Source: Bacteroides cellulosilyticus
GTDB taxonomy: Bacteria; Bacteroidota; Bacteroidia; Bacteroidales; Bacteroidaceae
Length of the DNA: 64,000 nucleotides
NCBI RefSeq assembly: GCF_020091405.1
Contig: NZ_CP081903.1
Coordinates: 3,968,501-4,032,500, forward strand
Direction: 5' to 3'
In this document: in pieces, positions 36,033 through 46,371 of the stretch
How positions within the stretch are numbered: the first letter of the stretch is position 1
Layout: every line of letters starts with the position of its first letter
The notes under the pieces: generated by a model
The model's database searches: none
What the model saw: only the letters and a program-made list of their open reading frames with translations
Told to the model about the DNA's origin: nothing
Program-made: the position numbers and the translations under genes

Positions 36033-36114
36033 AGAGCAATCGGCATAAAAGTTATTTTGTATTCCTGTTCAATTTTAAACACTTTACAAAAGTAACTAAT
36101 ATGCCGATTGTATG
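36033..36114 (-). pseudogene. Relic of a second hxlR 5' end and promoter
   Basis: 36077-36114 repeats the HxlR promoter block (32521-32558) with one mismatch, and 36033-36076 still resembles the first codons of that gene (gcaatcggcataaaagt versus gcaatcagcataagagc; attttgtat shared). No open frame remains. It lies upstream of the LytS kinase and reads in its direction, so the retained -7 box (TACTTTTG on the minus strand, 36087-36094) may now drive the kinase operon. Confidence 0.65.
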
Positions 36115-36161
36115 ATTCGTTGAAGTCGTTGGTTTATTAAACCTGTGTTCTGATATTTATT

Positions 36162-37025
<864 letters not shown>

Positions 37026-37072
37026 TTATTATAAAACAATTGATAATACTATTAATCCTCTGACATTGCAGA

Positions 37073-37636
37073 TTATTGTATTAATTTAAGCCCTTTCAAC
37101 CAGCTTTCCACCTGCGGACGGGAGGATGAGGCTTGCCCACCGCTGACGAGGAACCCTTTCTTGCTGTCTGCCTTACCGATGTGTTTTGCGAAATCCTTGA
37201 AACAGTTTTGTTCGCCGCCTCCGCCGTGCGTGCAGAAGGGGATTACTATTTTACCGTTAAGGTCATGGCTTTCCAGGAAAGTCAGAATGGGCATTGGCGT
37301 TGTTCCCCACCAGTTGGGATAACCCACGAAGATGACGTCATAGGATGCGATGTTTTCAACCTTGTTCTTGAGTGCCGGTCTTGCATTATCCTCTTTCTCT
37401 TTCTTGGCTACTTCGGTGCAGGCATGATATTCTTCCGGATACGGCTTGGCTACCTGAATTTCGAACATATCTCCTCCGGTGAGGCTTTTGATGTGGTCAG
37501 CTACTGCGCGCGTGTTTCCCGAACGGGAAAAATAGGCTACCAATACTTTCTTGTCCGTGGAGGAGCTCTGTGCTTGTACATTCATACCTAATGTTGTCAT
37601 TACAATTACGATTAGTGAAATAATTCTTGTTCTCAT
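37073..37636 (-). CDS. Exported flavodoxin
   Basis: The protein has 187 residues. A signal peptide (MRTRIISLIVIVMTTLGMNVQAQ) precedes a Flavodoxin_4-type fold: VLVAYFSRSGNTRAVADHI is the FMN phosphate loop, then FVGYPNWWGTTPMPILTFLESHDLNGKIVIPFCTHGGGG for the isoalloxazine side. An FMN protein placed in the periplasm is unusual compared with cytosolic flavodoxins, and suggests envelope electron transfer or quinone reduction. Between two aldo/keto reductase genes. Confidence 0.92.
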   Translation of the reverse strand: MRTRIISLIVIVMTTLGMNVQAQSSSTDKKVLVAYFSRSGNTRAVADHIKSLTGGDMFEIQVAKPYPEEYHACTEVAKKEKEDNARPALKNKVENIASYDVIFVGYPNWWGTTPMPILTFLESHDLNGKIVIPFCTHGGGGEQNCFKDFAKHIGKADSKKGFLVSGGQASSSRPQVESWLKGLKLIQ

Positions 37637-37655
37637 GTTATTTCTATTTTAATGA

Positions 37656-38651
<996 letters not shown>

Positions 38652-38825
38652 TTATAAATTTTGATGTTGCAAAGGTAAGCTGCGAAATAGCGTTTGTAAA
38701 TAGACAGATTACTGCTTTGCAAACCATAATTACAGTTTCAGAATCTTCCTTGAATACTTGAAAATGAGGTGCATGCACAGATTACAGTTTCTCATACCAA
38801 TATTACAGATTTAATGATACGGATG

Positions 38826-38856
38826 TTTGAAAGCTAAGAGAAAACCTTTATTTTTG
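38826..38856 (+). promoter_or_regulatory. Consensus promoter of the AraC regulator
   Basis: TTTG at 38826-38829, 19-nt spacer, TATTTTTG at 38849-38856. It shows that an in-frame ATG at 38827 cannot be in the transcript and that the real start lies after about 38863. Confidence 0.85.
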
Positions 38857-38880
38857 TCATCGGATAAAATGAAGAAGAAT

Positions 38881-39771
38881 ATGGGAGCAATCGTAAAGTT
38901 GAATACAATTCATGAGTATAATATGGCGGTGGGAGTGGAGACATTACATCCGCTCGTCAGTGTGGTTGACTTTTCAACGCTGAAGTCATTAAAGCACGGG
39001 CGCAAGAATTTCGGCTTTTATTGTATCTTCCTGAAACAGCTTAAATGTGGTGAGTTGTCTTATGGACGCAGCACCTACGATTATCAGGAAGGTACGCTGG
39101 TTTTTGTCGCTCCGGGACAGGTGGCAGGCGTGGATGATGACAAAGAAACATTGAACCCGCAAGGGTGGGCATTACTATTCCATCCTGATTTATTGCGTGG
39201 CACATCATTGGGACGCAAGATGAAGGACTACAGTTTCTTCTCTTATGAAGCGAATGAAGCTTTGCACATGTCCGAGCGTGAGCGTCAGATTATCCTTAAC
39301 TGTTATCTGGAGATACAGGAAGAACTGGAACGAGCCATAGATAAGCATAGTAAAAGTATTATCGCTTCTACCATTGAACTTTTGCTGAACCATTGCCAGC
39401 GTTTTTATGACCGCCAATTCATTACGCGTGAAAGCCTGAATAAAGATATCTTGGTTCGTTTTGAGAATTTGCTCAGTGATTACTTTGAATCAGACCAGCC
39501 GCAAACTGTCGGTTTGCCGTCTGTGCAATATGCTGCGGACAAACTACATCTTTCTGCCAATTACTTTGGTGACTTGATTAAGAAAGAAACTGGAAAGTCG
39601 GCTCAGGAGTCCATTCAACTCTTTGTGATAGAAAAAGCAAAGGAACGGCTCTATGATGAGAATAAAACCGTCAGCGAAGTTGCCTATGAACTGGGCTTCA
39701 AGTATCCGCATCATTTAAGCCGTTTGTTTAAGAAGGTAGTAGGGGTAAGCCCGAATGAGTATCGGGCATAA
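38881..39771 (+). CDS. AraC-family transcriptional regulator
   Basis: The protein has 296 residues from ATG 38881 (ATG 38869 is possible; 38827 lies in the promoter). An N-terminal cupin-like sensing part (FYCIFLKQLKCGELSYGRSTYDYQEGTLVFVAPGQVAGV) is followed by a two-part AraC DNA-binding region: VQYAADKLHLSANYFGDLIKKETGKSAQESIQLFVIEKAKERLYDENKTVSEVAYELGFKYPHHLSRLFKKVVGVSPNEYR. It is divergent from the AKR-flavodoxin-AKR genes and probably controls them. Confidence 0.93.
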   Translation: MGAIVKLNTIHEYNMAVGVETLHPLVSVVDFSTLKSLKHGRKNFGFYCIFLKQLKCGELSYGRSTYDYQEGTLVFVAPGQVAGVDDDKETLNPQGWALLFHPDLLRGTSLGRKMKDYSFFSYEANEALHMSERERQIILNCYLEIQEELERAIDKHSKSIIASTIELLLNHCQRFYDRQFITRESLNKDILVRFENLLSDYFESDQPQTVGLPSVQYAADKLHLSANYFGDLIKKETGKSAQESIQLFVIEKAKERLYDENKTVSEVAYELGFKYPHHLSRLFKKVVGVSPNEYRA

Positions 39772-39775
39772 TTCC

Positions 39776-40594
39776 TTATTTTATCTGATACCCTAACAGT
39801 GAACTGAACCTCTTGCAGATACCGGGGAATTTTCCCATCAGCATTCCGCCGAATCCCCACCTTTTGGGAAAGAACTTCTGATAGAGTGCCTGCTCAATAA
39901 GTTGCAGGCGTGGTTCCCAGACTTCCACTTCATGCCCGTCTTTCAGTCCGGAACGGATTTGGGCATTGTGCCCTCGCAGGGAGTCGGGCTTGATATGCTT
40001 GGATTTGGCAAGCATAGGGCCACATACGTCGAACCACACTTCGCCACCACTGAACCGGTCGGCCAGACGGGTGAGCAGTTGCCGTACCTGCTTTTCGTAG
40101 AAGTACATCAGTACGCCTTCAATGACGATGATGAATTCTCCTTCCGGATGTGTCTCACGAAGATCGTCCATCCATTGGGTTTCCAGTAGAGAACCGGCTA
40201 TGTAGCGGTCGCCTTTCGGTTCGGGCAGCAGTTCACGGCGCAGGTCGATGACTTCCGGCAGATCCATTTCATAGAACGTGGCTTTGTCATGTTCTTCGAT
40301 ACGCTGATAACGGGTGTCGAGCCCGCACCCTACATTCACGACTACCGGGTTCCGGTGGGTGGCAATGAACCGCCGGATTGCATTATCAAAGTAGAGTCCG
40401 CGCACAACGCACCCCACAGCACTTAGGCTGGCACCGTCGAATTTGGAATAATCATAATCAATGCTTTCCACAAGCTGTTCGGCTTGCTGGTCGCGCAAGA
40501 TGGCATCTTTGCGGCGGCTTTCTTTGGCTCTCATGTAGAGAGGAATCAGCAGTGTTTCGGCCACTATGCTCTTAAATTCATACTTCTTTTTCAT
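39776..40594 (-). CDS. Class I SAM methyltransferase, LCM/PPM family
   Basis: The protein has 272 residues from ATG 40594; a longer ATG at 40729 adds an unrelated, unlikely leader. Seen: the SAM-binding motif VVVNVGCGLDTRYQRI, YEMDLPEVIDLRRELLP, FIIVIEGVLMYFYEKQVRQLLTRLADRF typical of leucine-carboxymethyltransferase-like enzymes (PF04072) that include polyketide and Tcm-type O-methyltransferases. Substrate unknown. It abuts the AraC gene tail to tail with 4 nt between. Confidence 0.9.
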   Translation of the reverse strand: MKKKYEFKSIVAETLLIPLYMRAKESRRKDAILRDQQAEQLVESIDYDYSKFDGASLSAVGCVVRGLYFDNAIRRFIATHRNPVVVNVGCGLDTRYQRIEEHDKATFYEMDLPEVIDLRRELLPEPKGDRYIAGSLLETQWMDDLRETHPEGEFIIVIEGVLMYFYEKQVRQLLTRLADRFSGGEVWFDVCGPMLAKSKHIKPDSLRGHNAQIRSGLKDGHEVEVWEPRLQLIEQALYQKFFPKRWGFGGMLMGKFPGICKRFSSLLGYQIK

Positions 40595-40806
40595 TCTTGT
40601 GTTATTTGAGTTATTTGTACTGTCAGGCAAAAACGAACAATATTCAAATTCATTCAAAAAAAAGAGAGAACTTATACTTCGATAAGCTCTCTCTTCTTGC
40701 AATTCTCCATATTTCTTTTCCGGATCCATACGCTACTTTTCTTTTTTTGCCAAAGTTACGGTTCTTCCGTCAAGAGGGCAATACCTAAAAGTAGGGAAAA
40801 TGCGTA

Positions 40807-42144
40807 TCAGCGTCTCCTTGCCACATATCTCAGATACCAGATACATATCAGCAGCGAAACTACTGTCGAGATGGGTGGAGCAAAGCCCATGATGAACAGT
40901 GATGAACTGTCTATCTGGCTGAACCAGTATGACAATGGAATACGGAACAGGAAAGTCGCTATCAGACTGTGAATCATCGGGAACAGTGAATTTCCCTGTC
41001 CGCTGAAGTAGGAATTTATACAGAATACGAAACTGACAACGATGCAGTCGATGCTGTATCCCCGCAGATATTCCGCCGCCATAGCCACCACAGCCGGATC
41101 TTTGGTGAAAAAAGCCGTAAGCGTTTCCGGTAGGAATTGCGAATAGAGGCAAACCGACAATCCGAAAACGAGAGCAAACCCTATTCCGGAAAGGAGGCAC
41201 TTGTTCATTCGCTGTATCAATCCTGCACCATAGTTCTGTGCTGTCATGGTTGCCACGGCCGATGATATGGCCATCGGAGGCAACATGGCGAATACGATGA
41301 TTTTCTCCACTACACCCAGTGAAGCCGATGCAATGACCCCCATCTGGTTTACGATAACGGTGATTATCAGAAACGAGACATTAATCAGTGCATCCTGCAA
41401 GGCTATGGGAGCACCCAGTGTCAGCACTCTTTTGGACAGAACTCCGTTCAGCCGGATGTCCCGCTTCGTGAACTCAAAGTGGAATCCGCGCCGGTGCAGA
41501 AACCAAAGCGCTATCGCAAAACTGACACCCTGTGCTGTAACCGTGGCAATGGCAGCCCCGGTAGGCCCGAGATGAATATATCCCACCAATACGAAATCGA
41601 GAACGATATTGATCACGCAGGCCAGTCCCACAAAATAAAGCGGCGTTTTTGAGTCACCCAGTCCGCGCAAGATACCGCACACGACGTTGTAACCCACGAT
41701 GAACAGGATGCCGACCGAGCATACCAAGATATAACTTTGGGTATCGGCCATGGCCTCCGTTGGAGTATGCATCAGACTGGCAATCTGGCGATGGAAGAAT
41801 ACCATAACCAGAGTAAGCACCACGCCAATAATTGAAAACAACCACACGGACGAGCCGATTGTGGAAGCCACTTGCCGGTCGTCTTTCGCTCCGGTTGCAA
41901 TGGCAATCAGTACGGTGGTTCCTGTGGTAATGCCGAGGATGATACCCGTAATGGTTTGCATCACCTGGCTACCGATGGCAACGGCCGCTACACTCGCAGA
42001 ATCATCATATTGTCCCACAACAAAGAGGTCGGCACCCCCGTAGAGTGCCTGAAGTGCATTCGCTATCAGGAAGGGTACTGCAAACTCTAACAGTACTTTG
42101 GGAACGCTGCCTTGTGTCAAATCTAACTCTTTCATCAAACTCAT
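40807..42144 (-). CDS. MATE-family efflux transporter
   Basis: The protein has 445 residues from ATG 42144 (42135 also possible); the further in-frame ATG at 42234 lies upstream of a terminator-like hairpin. Twelve hydrophobic helices, two MatE halves: KVLLEFAVPFLIANALQALYGGADLFVVGQ and RVLTLGAPIALQDALINVSFLIITVIVNQMG. It exports cationic drugs or metabolites using a Na+ or H+ gradient in the inner membrane. Its leader contains a hairpin plus T-run, suggesting attenuation. Confidence 0.93.
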   Translation of the reverse strand: MSLMKELDLTQGSVPKVLLEFAVPFLIANALQALYGGADLFVVGQYDDSASVAAVAIGSQVMQTITGIILGITTGTTVLIAIATGAKDDRQVASTIGSSVWLFSIIGVVLTLVMVFFHRQIASLMHTPTEAMADTQSYILVCSVGILFIVGYNVVCGILRGLGDSKTPLYFVGLACVINIVLDFVLVGYIHLGPTGAAIATVTAQGVSFAIALWFLHRRGFHFEFTKRDIRLNGVLSKRVLTLGAPIALQDALINVSFLIITVIVNQMGVIASASLGVVEKIIVFAMLPPMAISSAVATMTAQNYGAGLIQRMNKCLLSGIGFALVFGLSVCLYSQFLPETLTAFFTKDPAVVAMAAEYLRGYSIDCIVVSFVFCINSYFSGQGNSLFPMIHSLIATFLFRIPLSYWFSQIDSSSLFIMGFAPPISTVVSLLICIWYLRYVARRR

Positions 42145-42179
42145 TCTTTCATCAATCGGGCTAAAGCTGTAATTCTGGT

Positions 42180-42236
42180 ATAAAAAAGGTGCCGGACAGG
42201 GTGAATGATTTGCACCATTCATCTTATCCGGCATCC
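42180..42236 (-). terminator. Terminator-like hairpin in the MATE leader
   Basis: Read leftward: GCCGGA...GATGAATG, loop, CATTCACC...TCCGGC, then ACCTTTTTTA. The stem lies between a promoter-like element near 42290-42320 (TTTG, 20 nt, CACATTTG, minus strand) and the MATE start at 42144. No other leftward gene lies upstream that would need terminating, so it may work as an attenuator. Confidence 0.6.
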
Positions 42237-42368
42237 TAATTATTGATTATCATGCCCTCCGATGAGGATTTAATTTCCTGTCTTTGTTTTCGGGGTGCAA
42301 ATGTGGTCAATGTTTCTATAACCACCAAATTATATCCGGAATTTATATAAAAAGAAAATTCAAAGACC

Positions 42369-42376
42369 TATCTTTG
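42369..42376 (+). promoter_or_regulatory. -7 box before the 42394 gene
   Basis: TATCTTTG fits TAnnTTTG. Transcription would start near 42383, favouring ATG 42394 over ATG 42385. Confidence 0.55.
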
Positions 42377-42393
42377 CTGAAAATTTGTATACT

Positions 42394-43098
42394 ATGCTCG
42401 TCTCCACTATGACACCCGAAGAGGTGTGCAGAGAAATAAAAAACGATTATACTCTTTTTCAAGAGAGAATATTAGAAGAAGGTGCTAATGCCCATCGAAA
42501 GTTTATTAAGGCCATATTGTTTCCTGTTATGCACCAATTTTCCTGGATGTCACCATTAGGGAATAAATGGTGTTCAATATTGATAGTGCGTTATCGAAAT
42601 GAAAGGAAGCGTCCTGGCATTATTCCTTATCTTAAGTATGAGAATTTAGGGATGGGAATTATTTATCCTAAGAAAATATATAGTAATATCTCAATCATTG
42701 ATTTCAGACCGCATTTTTGGAAAAGATATAGAGAACGTCTATTAATACCTAATGGGCTGGATGGCCTCTCTTTTGATGAACAAATAAAGCATTTTTTTAT
42801 GAATAGTGGTCTTTTCACAATAGATTTTAGGAAAGGTTCTAATAAAAATCATGAAGGCTTTGTTGGATATACTAAGACTGGAGTATTCTTCGGTGTCGTA
42901 TTAGAAGAACTTGATTATCTTTGTGTAAAGACTTTTGTTCCTGTAAATATGCTTTTTGATGGGCAGGTAGAACAACTGAATAGTGCTGATGAACTTAGAA
43001 AGAAAATTATGTCCCATCCTGATTATTTTAACGGGAGGGGAAAGCTGTTTCATATAATGAATAATGGTTTTATTTATTTAGATGAAACGAATAAGTAA
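42394..43098 (+). CDS. Unknown protein, AT-rich orphan
   Basis: The protein has 234 residues (MLVSTMTPEEVCREIKNDYTLFQERILEEGANAHRKFIKAILFPV...). No signal peptide or membrane segment. Features: a Lys/Arg-rich central part with YPKKIYSNISIIDFRPHFWKRYRERLL and a C-terminal FFGVVLEELDYLCVKTFVPVNMLFDGQ. I do not recognise the family. It is more AT-rich than its neighbours and sits beside a repeat array and a collapsed toxin-antitoxin unit, so it may be a recent acquisition. Confidence 0.7.
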   Translation: MLVSTMTPEEVCREIKNDYTLFQERILEEGANAHRKFIKAILFPVMHQFSWMSPLGNKWCSILIVRYRNERKRPGIIPYLKYENLGMGIIYPKKIYSNISIIDFRPHFWKRYRERLLIPNGLDGLSFDEQIKHFFMNSGLFTIDFRKGSNKNHEGFVGYTKTGVFFGVVLEELDYLCVKTFVPVNMLFDGQVEQLNSADELRKKIMSHPDYFNGRGKLFHIMNNGFIYLDETNK

Positions 43099-43795
43099 GT
43101 ATTTGTTCATAATGGATAAGGAATGAGCATTTTAGTTTAAAACCATACATGACTTGAGTTTCTTTGCTGTGTTGCTTGAGCAAAAGGATAGAAGATTTTC
43201 TGTATATGTGTAAAAAAAGTAAGTTAATCGCTCGTTTTCCCTACAATACCGTTTTGCAAGAAGAAAGAAATAGAAATGGCAATCCATTTATTGTGCATAT
43301 ATATACTATTTCTTTATGCATCAAGCCCAGTTTATACAGATTCTATACGTTGGATATCTATATCGGACACGTTGCATCTATACTTCTGACGCATCACATC
43401 TATAGTTCTGACGGCTAACATCTATAGTTCCGGCATCCAACGCTTATATAACCGTCACCTCACACTGTTGTATCCGTCATTTCAGCTTCTATTTTCCGCT
43501 ATTTTAAATGTATATATTTGTGTATCCTTCTGTCTGTCTTGTTATTACATGTTTTTACTGCTGTGTTTTCATTCACACAGGCGTCCGGACGAAAACAACG
43601 CATTCTCAGCCGTTCAAATATGCAAAGTGTCAATTAGTCAGTAGTATCGGTACACGATAAATCAGATGAAAGTGCTATTCCCGCTTATTTATTCTGAGAT
43701 GTAGGGGGAATGGAAGAATAAGTTGATGTTAAATATACAGGAATAGATTGCGGAAGTTAATTATATAGTTAACTTTACGGTAAAATAAAACAGTA
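43099..43795. other. Long intergenic region with 22-bp degenerate array
   Basis: No convincing gene: an 84-codon frame at 43164-43418 runs into the repeat array and has no recognisable protein features. The stretch holds seven 22-bp units (43352-43505). The rest is AT-rich without clear hairpins. Confidence 0.65.
43352..43505. repeat. Degenerate 22-bp tandem repeats, seven units
   Basis: Units of exactly 22 nt, best conserved in the middle: GCATCTATACTTCTGACGCATC, ACATCTATAGTTCTGACGGCTA, ACATCTATAGTTCCGGCATCCA; flanking units (GGATATCTATATCGGACACGTT, ACGCTTATATAACCGTCACCTC, ACACTGTTGTATCCGTCATTTC, AGCTTCTATTTTCCGCTATTTT) are decayed. No spacers, so not a CRISPR array. Confidence 0.8.
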
Positions 43796-44191
43796 ATGGA
43801 ATATATCCGAAAAATAAAGGTGTTCAAAACATACTATAAAGAGTTCTATTTGGCACAAACACCTGAAGTAAGAACAAAAATTGATTATGTTATTGAGCTT
43901 ATTAAGCAATTAGATAGAGTACCTAAAAGCTATTTTAAACAGATAGAAGGGCAGAAAGGCACACCGGAACGCAATGATTTTGAGCGGGGCGCAGAGGCTT
44001 TTATTCTTGCAGAACGTCTGAAAGAAGAACGTCTGAAAGCCGGTCTTACCCAGGAACAACTTGCAGCGAAAATAGGTACAAAGAAAACCTATATCTCACG
44101 TATTGAGAATGGAAAAGCAGATGTACAACTCTCCACTCTCTTCCGCATTTTCGAAGGGTTGGGGAAAAGGGTCAGTCTGACTATTCTTTAA
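43796..44191 (+). CDS. Collapsed HigB-HigA fusion with XRE helix-turn-helix
   Basis: The protein has 131 residues. The first about 56 (MEYIRKIKVFKTYYKEFYLAQTPEVRTKIDYVIELIKQLDRVPKSYFKQIEGQKG) look like the N-terminal half of a RelE/HigB-type toxin, cut at the point where the toxin usually continues with its catalytic strands. The frame then runs straight into TPERNDFERGAEAFILAERLKEERLKAGLTQEQLAAKIGTKKTYISRIENGKADVQLSTLFRIFEGLGKRVSLTIL, the main body of a HigA antitoxin. An in-frame deletion of the toxin 3' half and antitoxin 5' end explains this. Toxin activity should be lost; DNA binding may remain. Confidence 0.85.
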   Translation: MEYIRKIKVFKTYYKEFYLAQTPEVRTKIDYVIELIKQLDRVPKSYFKQIEGQKGTPERNDFERGAEAFILAERLKEERLKAGLTQEQLAAKIGTKKTYISRIENGKADVQLSTLFRIFEGLGKRVSLTIL

Positions 44192-44205
44192 AGAAAGTCT
44201 TTTTA

Positions 44206-44293
44206 ACCACAGATTTTCCAGATTTGCACAGATTATCTATCTTGATAATCAATTATTTAATTTTAATCTGTGTCAATCCGTGTAATCTGTGGT
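44206..44293. repeat. Imperfect long inverted repeat, possible terminator
   Basis: accacagatt...gcacagatta on the left faces taatctgtgtcaa...gtaatctgtggt on the right around an AT-rich loop. It lies just after the HigBA fusion and before the LytS gene and may separate their transcripts. Confidence 0.7.
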
Positions 44294-44399
44294 GAGTTTT
44301 GACTCCTTCATCTTTAATGCACTCTCTTTCCTTTTAAGTTAAATTCGTTTTTATCGCCTGTTTTTTCGTTTTGCTTCTTTTGCCGCTGCTGCGTCTCGA

Positions 44400-44407
44400 T
44401 AATTTTG
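44400..44407 (+). promoter_or_regulatory. -7 box before second LytS gene
   Basis: TAATTTTG fits TAnnTTTG, 30 nt before ATG 44438; a TTTG at 44379-44382 stands 17 nt upstream. An in-frame ATG at 44405 would overlap it and is rejected. Confidence 0.5.
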
Positions 44408-44437
44408 TTTTTCTTTGCAGAAAAGAAGAAAAAATAT

Positions 44438-45454
44438 ATGTCCTCATTTGATACCTACATAAGCCGTAAACTGCCGCTGGTCAGCCTGATTAGTGCGGTT
44501 TTCATTATATATCCCAACATAGCCTGCCTCCCTTGGGATATAAAATTCTGGGGAGTTTGTGCGGGCTTTTATTGGTATTTTGCCTACCGTTTCTTTTTCT
44601 TCTGGGGACTGATTAGTCTGTTGATACGCTATAATCTGCGTCGGTTACCGGATGCACAGTTTAAGGAACGCTTTGCCCGCAACTTCGGCTATTCGTTGCT
44701 TGCCTACGCGGGGTTTGCATTCGTTTCCTACTGGATTGCCTCGTATGGCATCCGCACCGACTTTCTGGGCAGCACCTTGCTTTCCCAATTCTTCATCCTG
44801 TGCTCCCTCTGCACGCTTATCGGCCACATCTCCATGCTCTATTCCAAACAACGGGAGAAGGAACACGAGATTGAGCGCCTGCGCATAGAGAACCTGCAAA
44901 GCCGTTGTGATGCATTGGCCAACCAGATAAACCCGCATTTCTTTTTTAACTCACTGAACGGAGTGCAATCGCTCATCCGCAAGAAAGATGACGAGAAAAC
45001 ACTGATGTACGTGCATGAGTTGTCTGACATCTTCCGCTACATTCTTCAGAGTGATAAGAAAGGGCTCGTCACGCTGAGGGAGGAATTGGAATTCATCCAG
45101 TCTTTCCGCTACGTGATGGAAGTGCGCTTTGCCAATAAGCTGGTGTTCTCCATCCGGGTAGATGAGGCTGTGCAGGATGAACTGACATTGCCGGTACTTT
45201 CATTGCTCCCACTGGTGGAGAACGTGACCGTTCATAATATGATAGACAGTGAACATAAGATGGAAATATCTATCCGGCTGAATGAACAGAATGAGTTGGT
45301 GGTGTCCAATCCTGTTTACCCCAAACTCTCTCCGCCCGATACCAACGGAACCGGATTGAAGAATCTGGAAAGCCGTTTCGCTTTGCTGATGAACAAGCAA
45401 ATTCGGGTGGAGTGCGATGAAGAAACATTCCGGGTTTATCTCCCTTTAAAATAA
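44438..45454 (+). CDS. LytS-type sensor histidine kinase
   Basis: The protein has 338 residues. Four hydrophobic segments lie in residues about 10-125 (LVSLISAVFIIYPNIACL, FYWYFAYRFFFFWGLISLLI, FGYSLLAYAGFAFVSYWIA, LLSQFFILCSLCTLIGHISML). The His_kinase core has NPHFFFNSLNGVQSLIR with phospho-His167 and the ATPase region LLPLVENVTVHNM, GTGLKNLESRFALLM. The usual ENAVKHN N-box reads ENVTVHN, a mild departure. Same subfamily as the kinase at 34640. It is followed by its LytTR partner 35 nt downstream. Confidence 0.93.
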   Translation: MSSFDTYISRKLPLVSLISAVFIIYPNIACLPWDIKFWGVCAGFYWYFAYRFFFFWGLISLLIRYNLRRLPDAQFKERFARNFGYSLLAYAGFAFVSYWIASYGIRTDFLGSTLLSQFFILCSLCTLIGHISMLYSKQREKEHEIERLRIENLQSRCDALANQINPHFFFNSLNGVQSLIRKKDDEKTLMYVHELSDIFRYILQSDKKGLVTLREELEFIQSFRYVMEVRFANKLVFSIRVDEAVQDELTLPVLSLLPLVENVTVHNMIDSEHKMEISIRLNEQNELVVSNPVYPKLSPPDTNGTGLKNLESRFALLMNKQIRVECDEETFRVYLPLK

Positions 45455-45489
45455 AAATAGAATCAATATCAAAACAAAAGAGTAGCGAT

Positions 45490-46248
45490 ATGAGAGTGCT
45501 TATTGTAGAAGACGAGACTGCCGCTTATGAGAATCTGGTAGATATTCTCAAGGAAGTCTCCTATGATATTCAGATTTCCGGTAATACGGAAAGTGTGACC
45601 CAGACTATCCATTGGCTGCAATCCAATCCGGCTCCGGATTTGATATTCATGGATATACATTTGTCGGACGGCTCGGCATTTACCATCTTCGATAAAATGG
45701 AACTGGAAACCCCCATTGTTTTTACGACGGCATACGACCGTTATGCGATAGAAGCTTTTAAGGTGAATAGTGTGGACTACCTGCTGAAACCGGTGAAGGT
45801 GGAGGATGTGAAGCATGCACTGGATAAATATAGCAAGCTGACTCATCAGGATATTCTGCAATACTTGTCTCAGTTGAACCTGTTGGCACCGGCGCCCAGA
45901 TATAAAGACAAGCTATTGATTCCCTATAAAGATAAATTGCTGCCTGTCAGTCTGAGGGATGTTTCGTGTTTTTATACGGCGGATAAGAATACGTGTGTGT
46001 ATCTGAAAAATGGGACCCTGTATCCGTACTCCAAGACGTTGGAACAGATAATGTCCTCTCTGAATCCCGCCGACTTTATCCGGGCGAATAAGCAATTCAT
46101 CATAGCCAAGAACAGCGTGACGGATATAACAATCTGGTTCGATAGCCGCCTGTTGGTGACGCTCGACGTGGAGGTTCCCGAGCGTGTCTATATCAGTAAG
46201 AATAAGGCGTCGGAGTTCAAGTCGTGGTTGGTGAGTAATAACGGTTAG
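45490..46248 (+). CDS. LytTR-family response regulator
   Basis: The protein has 252 residues. Receiver: RVLIVEDETAAYENL, phospho-acceptor Asp55 in FMDIHLSDG, VFTTAYDRYAI and LLKPV. LytTR domain from about residue 140: LIPYKDKLLPVSLRDVSCFYTADKNTCVYLKNGTLYPYSKTLEQIMSSLNPADFIRANKQFII. It likely controls the TonB receptor operon beginning at 46372. Close homologue of the regulator at 33874. Confidence 0.95.
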   Translation: MRVLIVEDETAAYENLVDILKEVSYDIQISGNTESVTQTIHWLQSNPAPDLIFMDIHLSDGSAFTIFDKMELETPIVFTTAYDRYAIEAFKVNSVDYLLKPVKVEDVKHALDKYSKLTHQDILQYLSQLNLLAPAPRYKDKLLIPYKDKLLPVSLRDVSCFYTADKNTCVYLKNGTLYPYSKTLEQIMSSLNPADFIRANKQFIIAKNSVTDITIWFDSRLLVTLDVEVPERVYISKNKASEFKSWLVSNNG

Positions 46249-46322
46249 GTTACAGGACGTTAATCAGTAATTTAGGTATATACTACTGTAATTTGTCTAC
46301 GGTTTCTGTAGGCGACAGTCCC

Positions 46323-46330
46323 TATATTTG
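46323..46330 (+). promoter_or_regulatory. -7 box of the TonB receptor operon
   Basis: TATATTTG fits TAnnTTTG. Upstream, ctacggtttctgtaggcgacag has the look of a spaced motif where the LytTR regulator could bind, but no consensus was matched with certainty. Confidence 0.5.
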
Positions 46331-46371
46331 CAATCGAAAACTATTATAGAATAAAAAGAGTGTTTTTAAAG

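Noticed and set aside
43164..43418. 84-codon plus-strand frame in the intergenic region
   Set aside because: Runs into the 22-bp array, no start-site signals or recognisable features.
43352..43505. CRISPR-like array
   Set aside because: Units are contiguous 22-mers without spacers and no cas gene is nearby.
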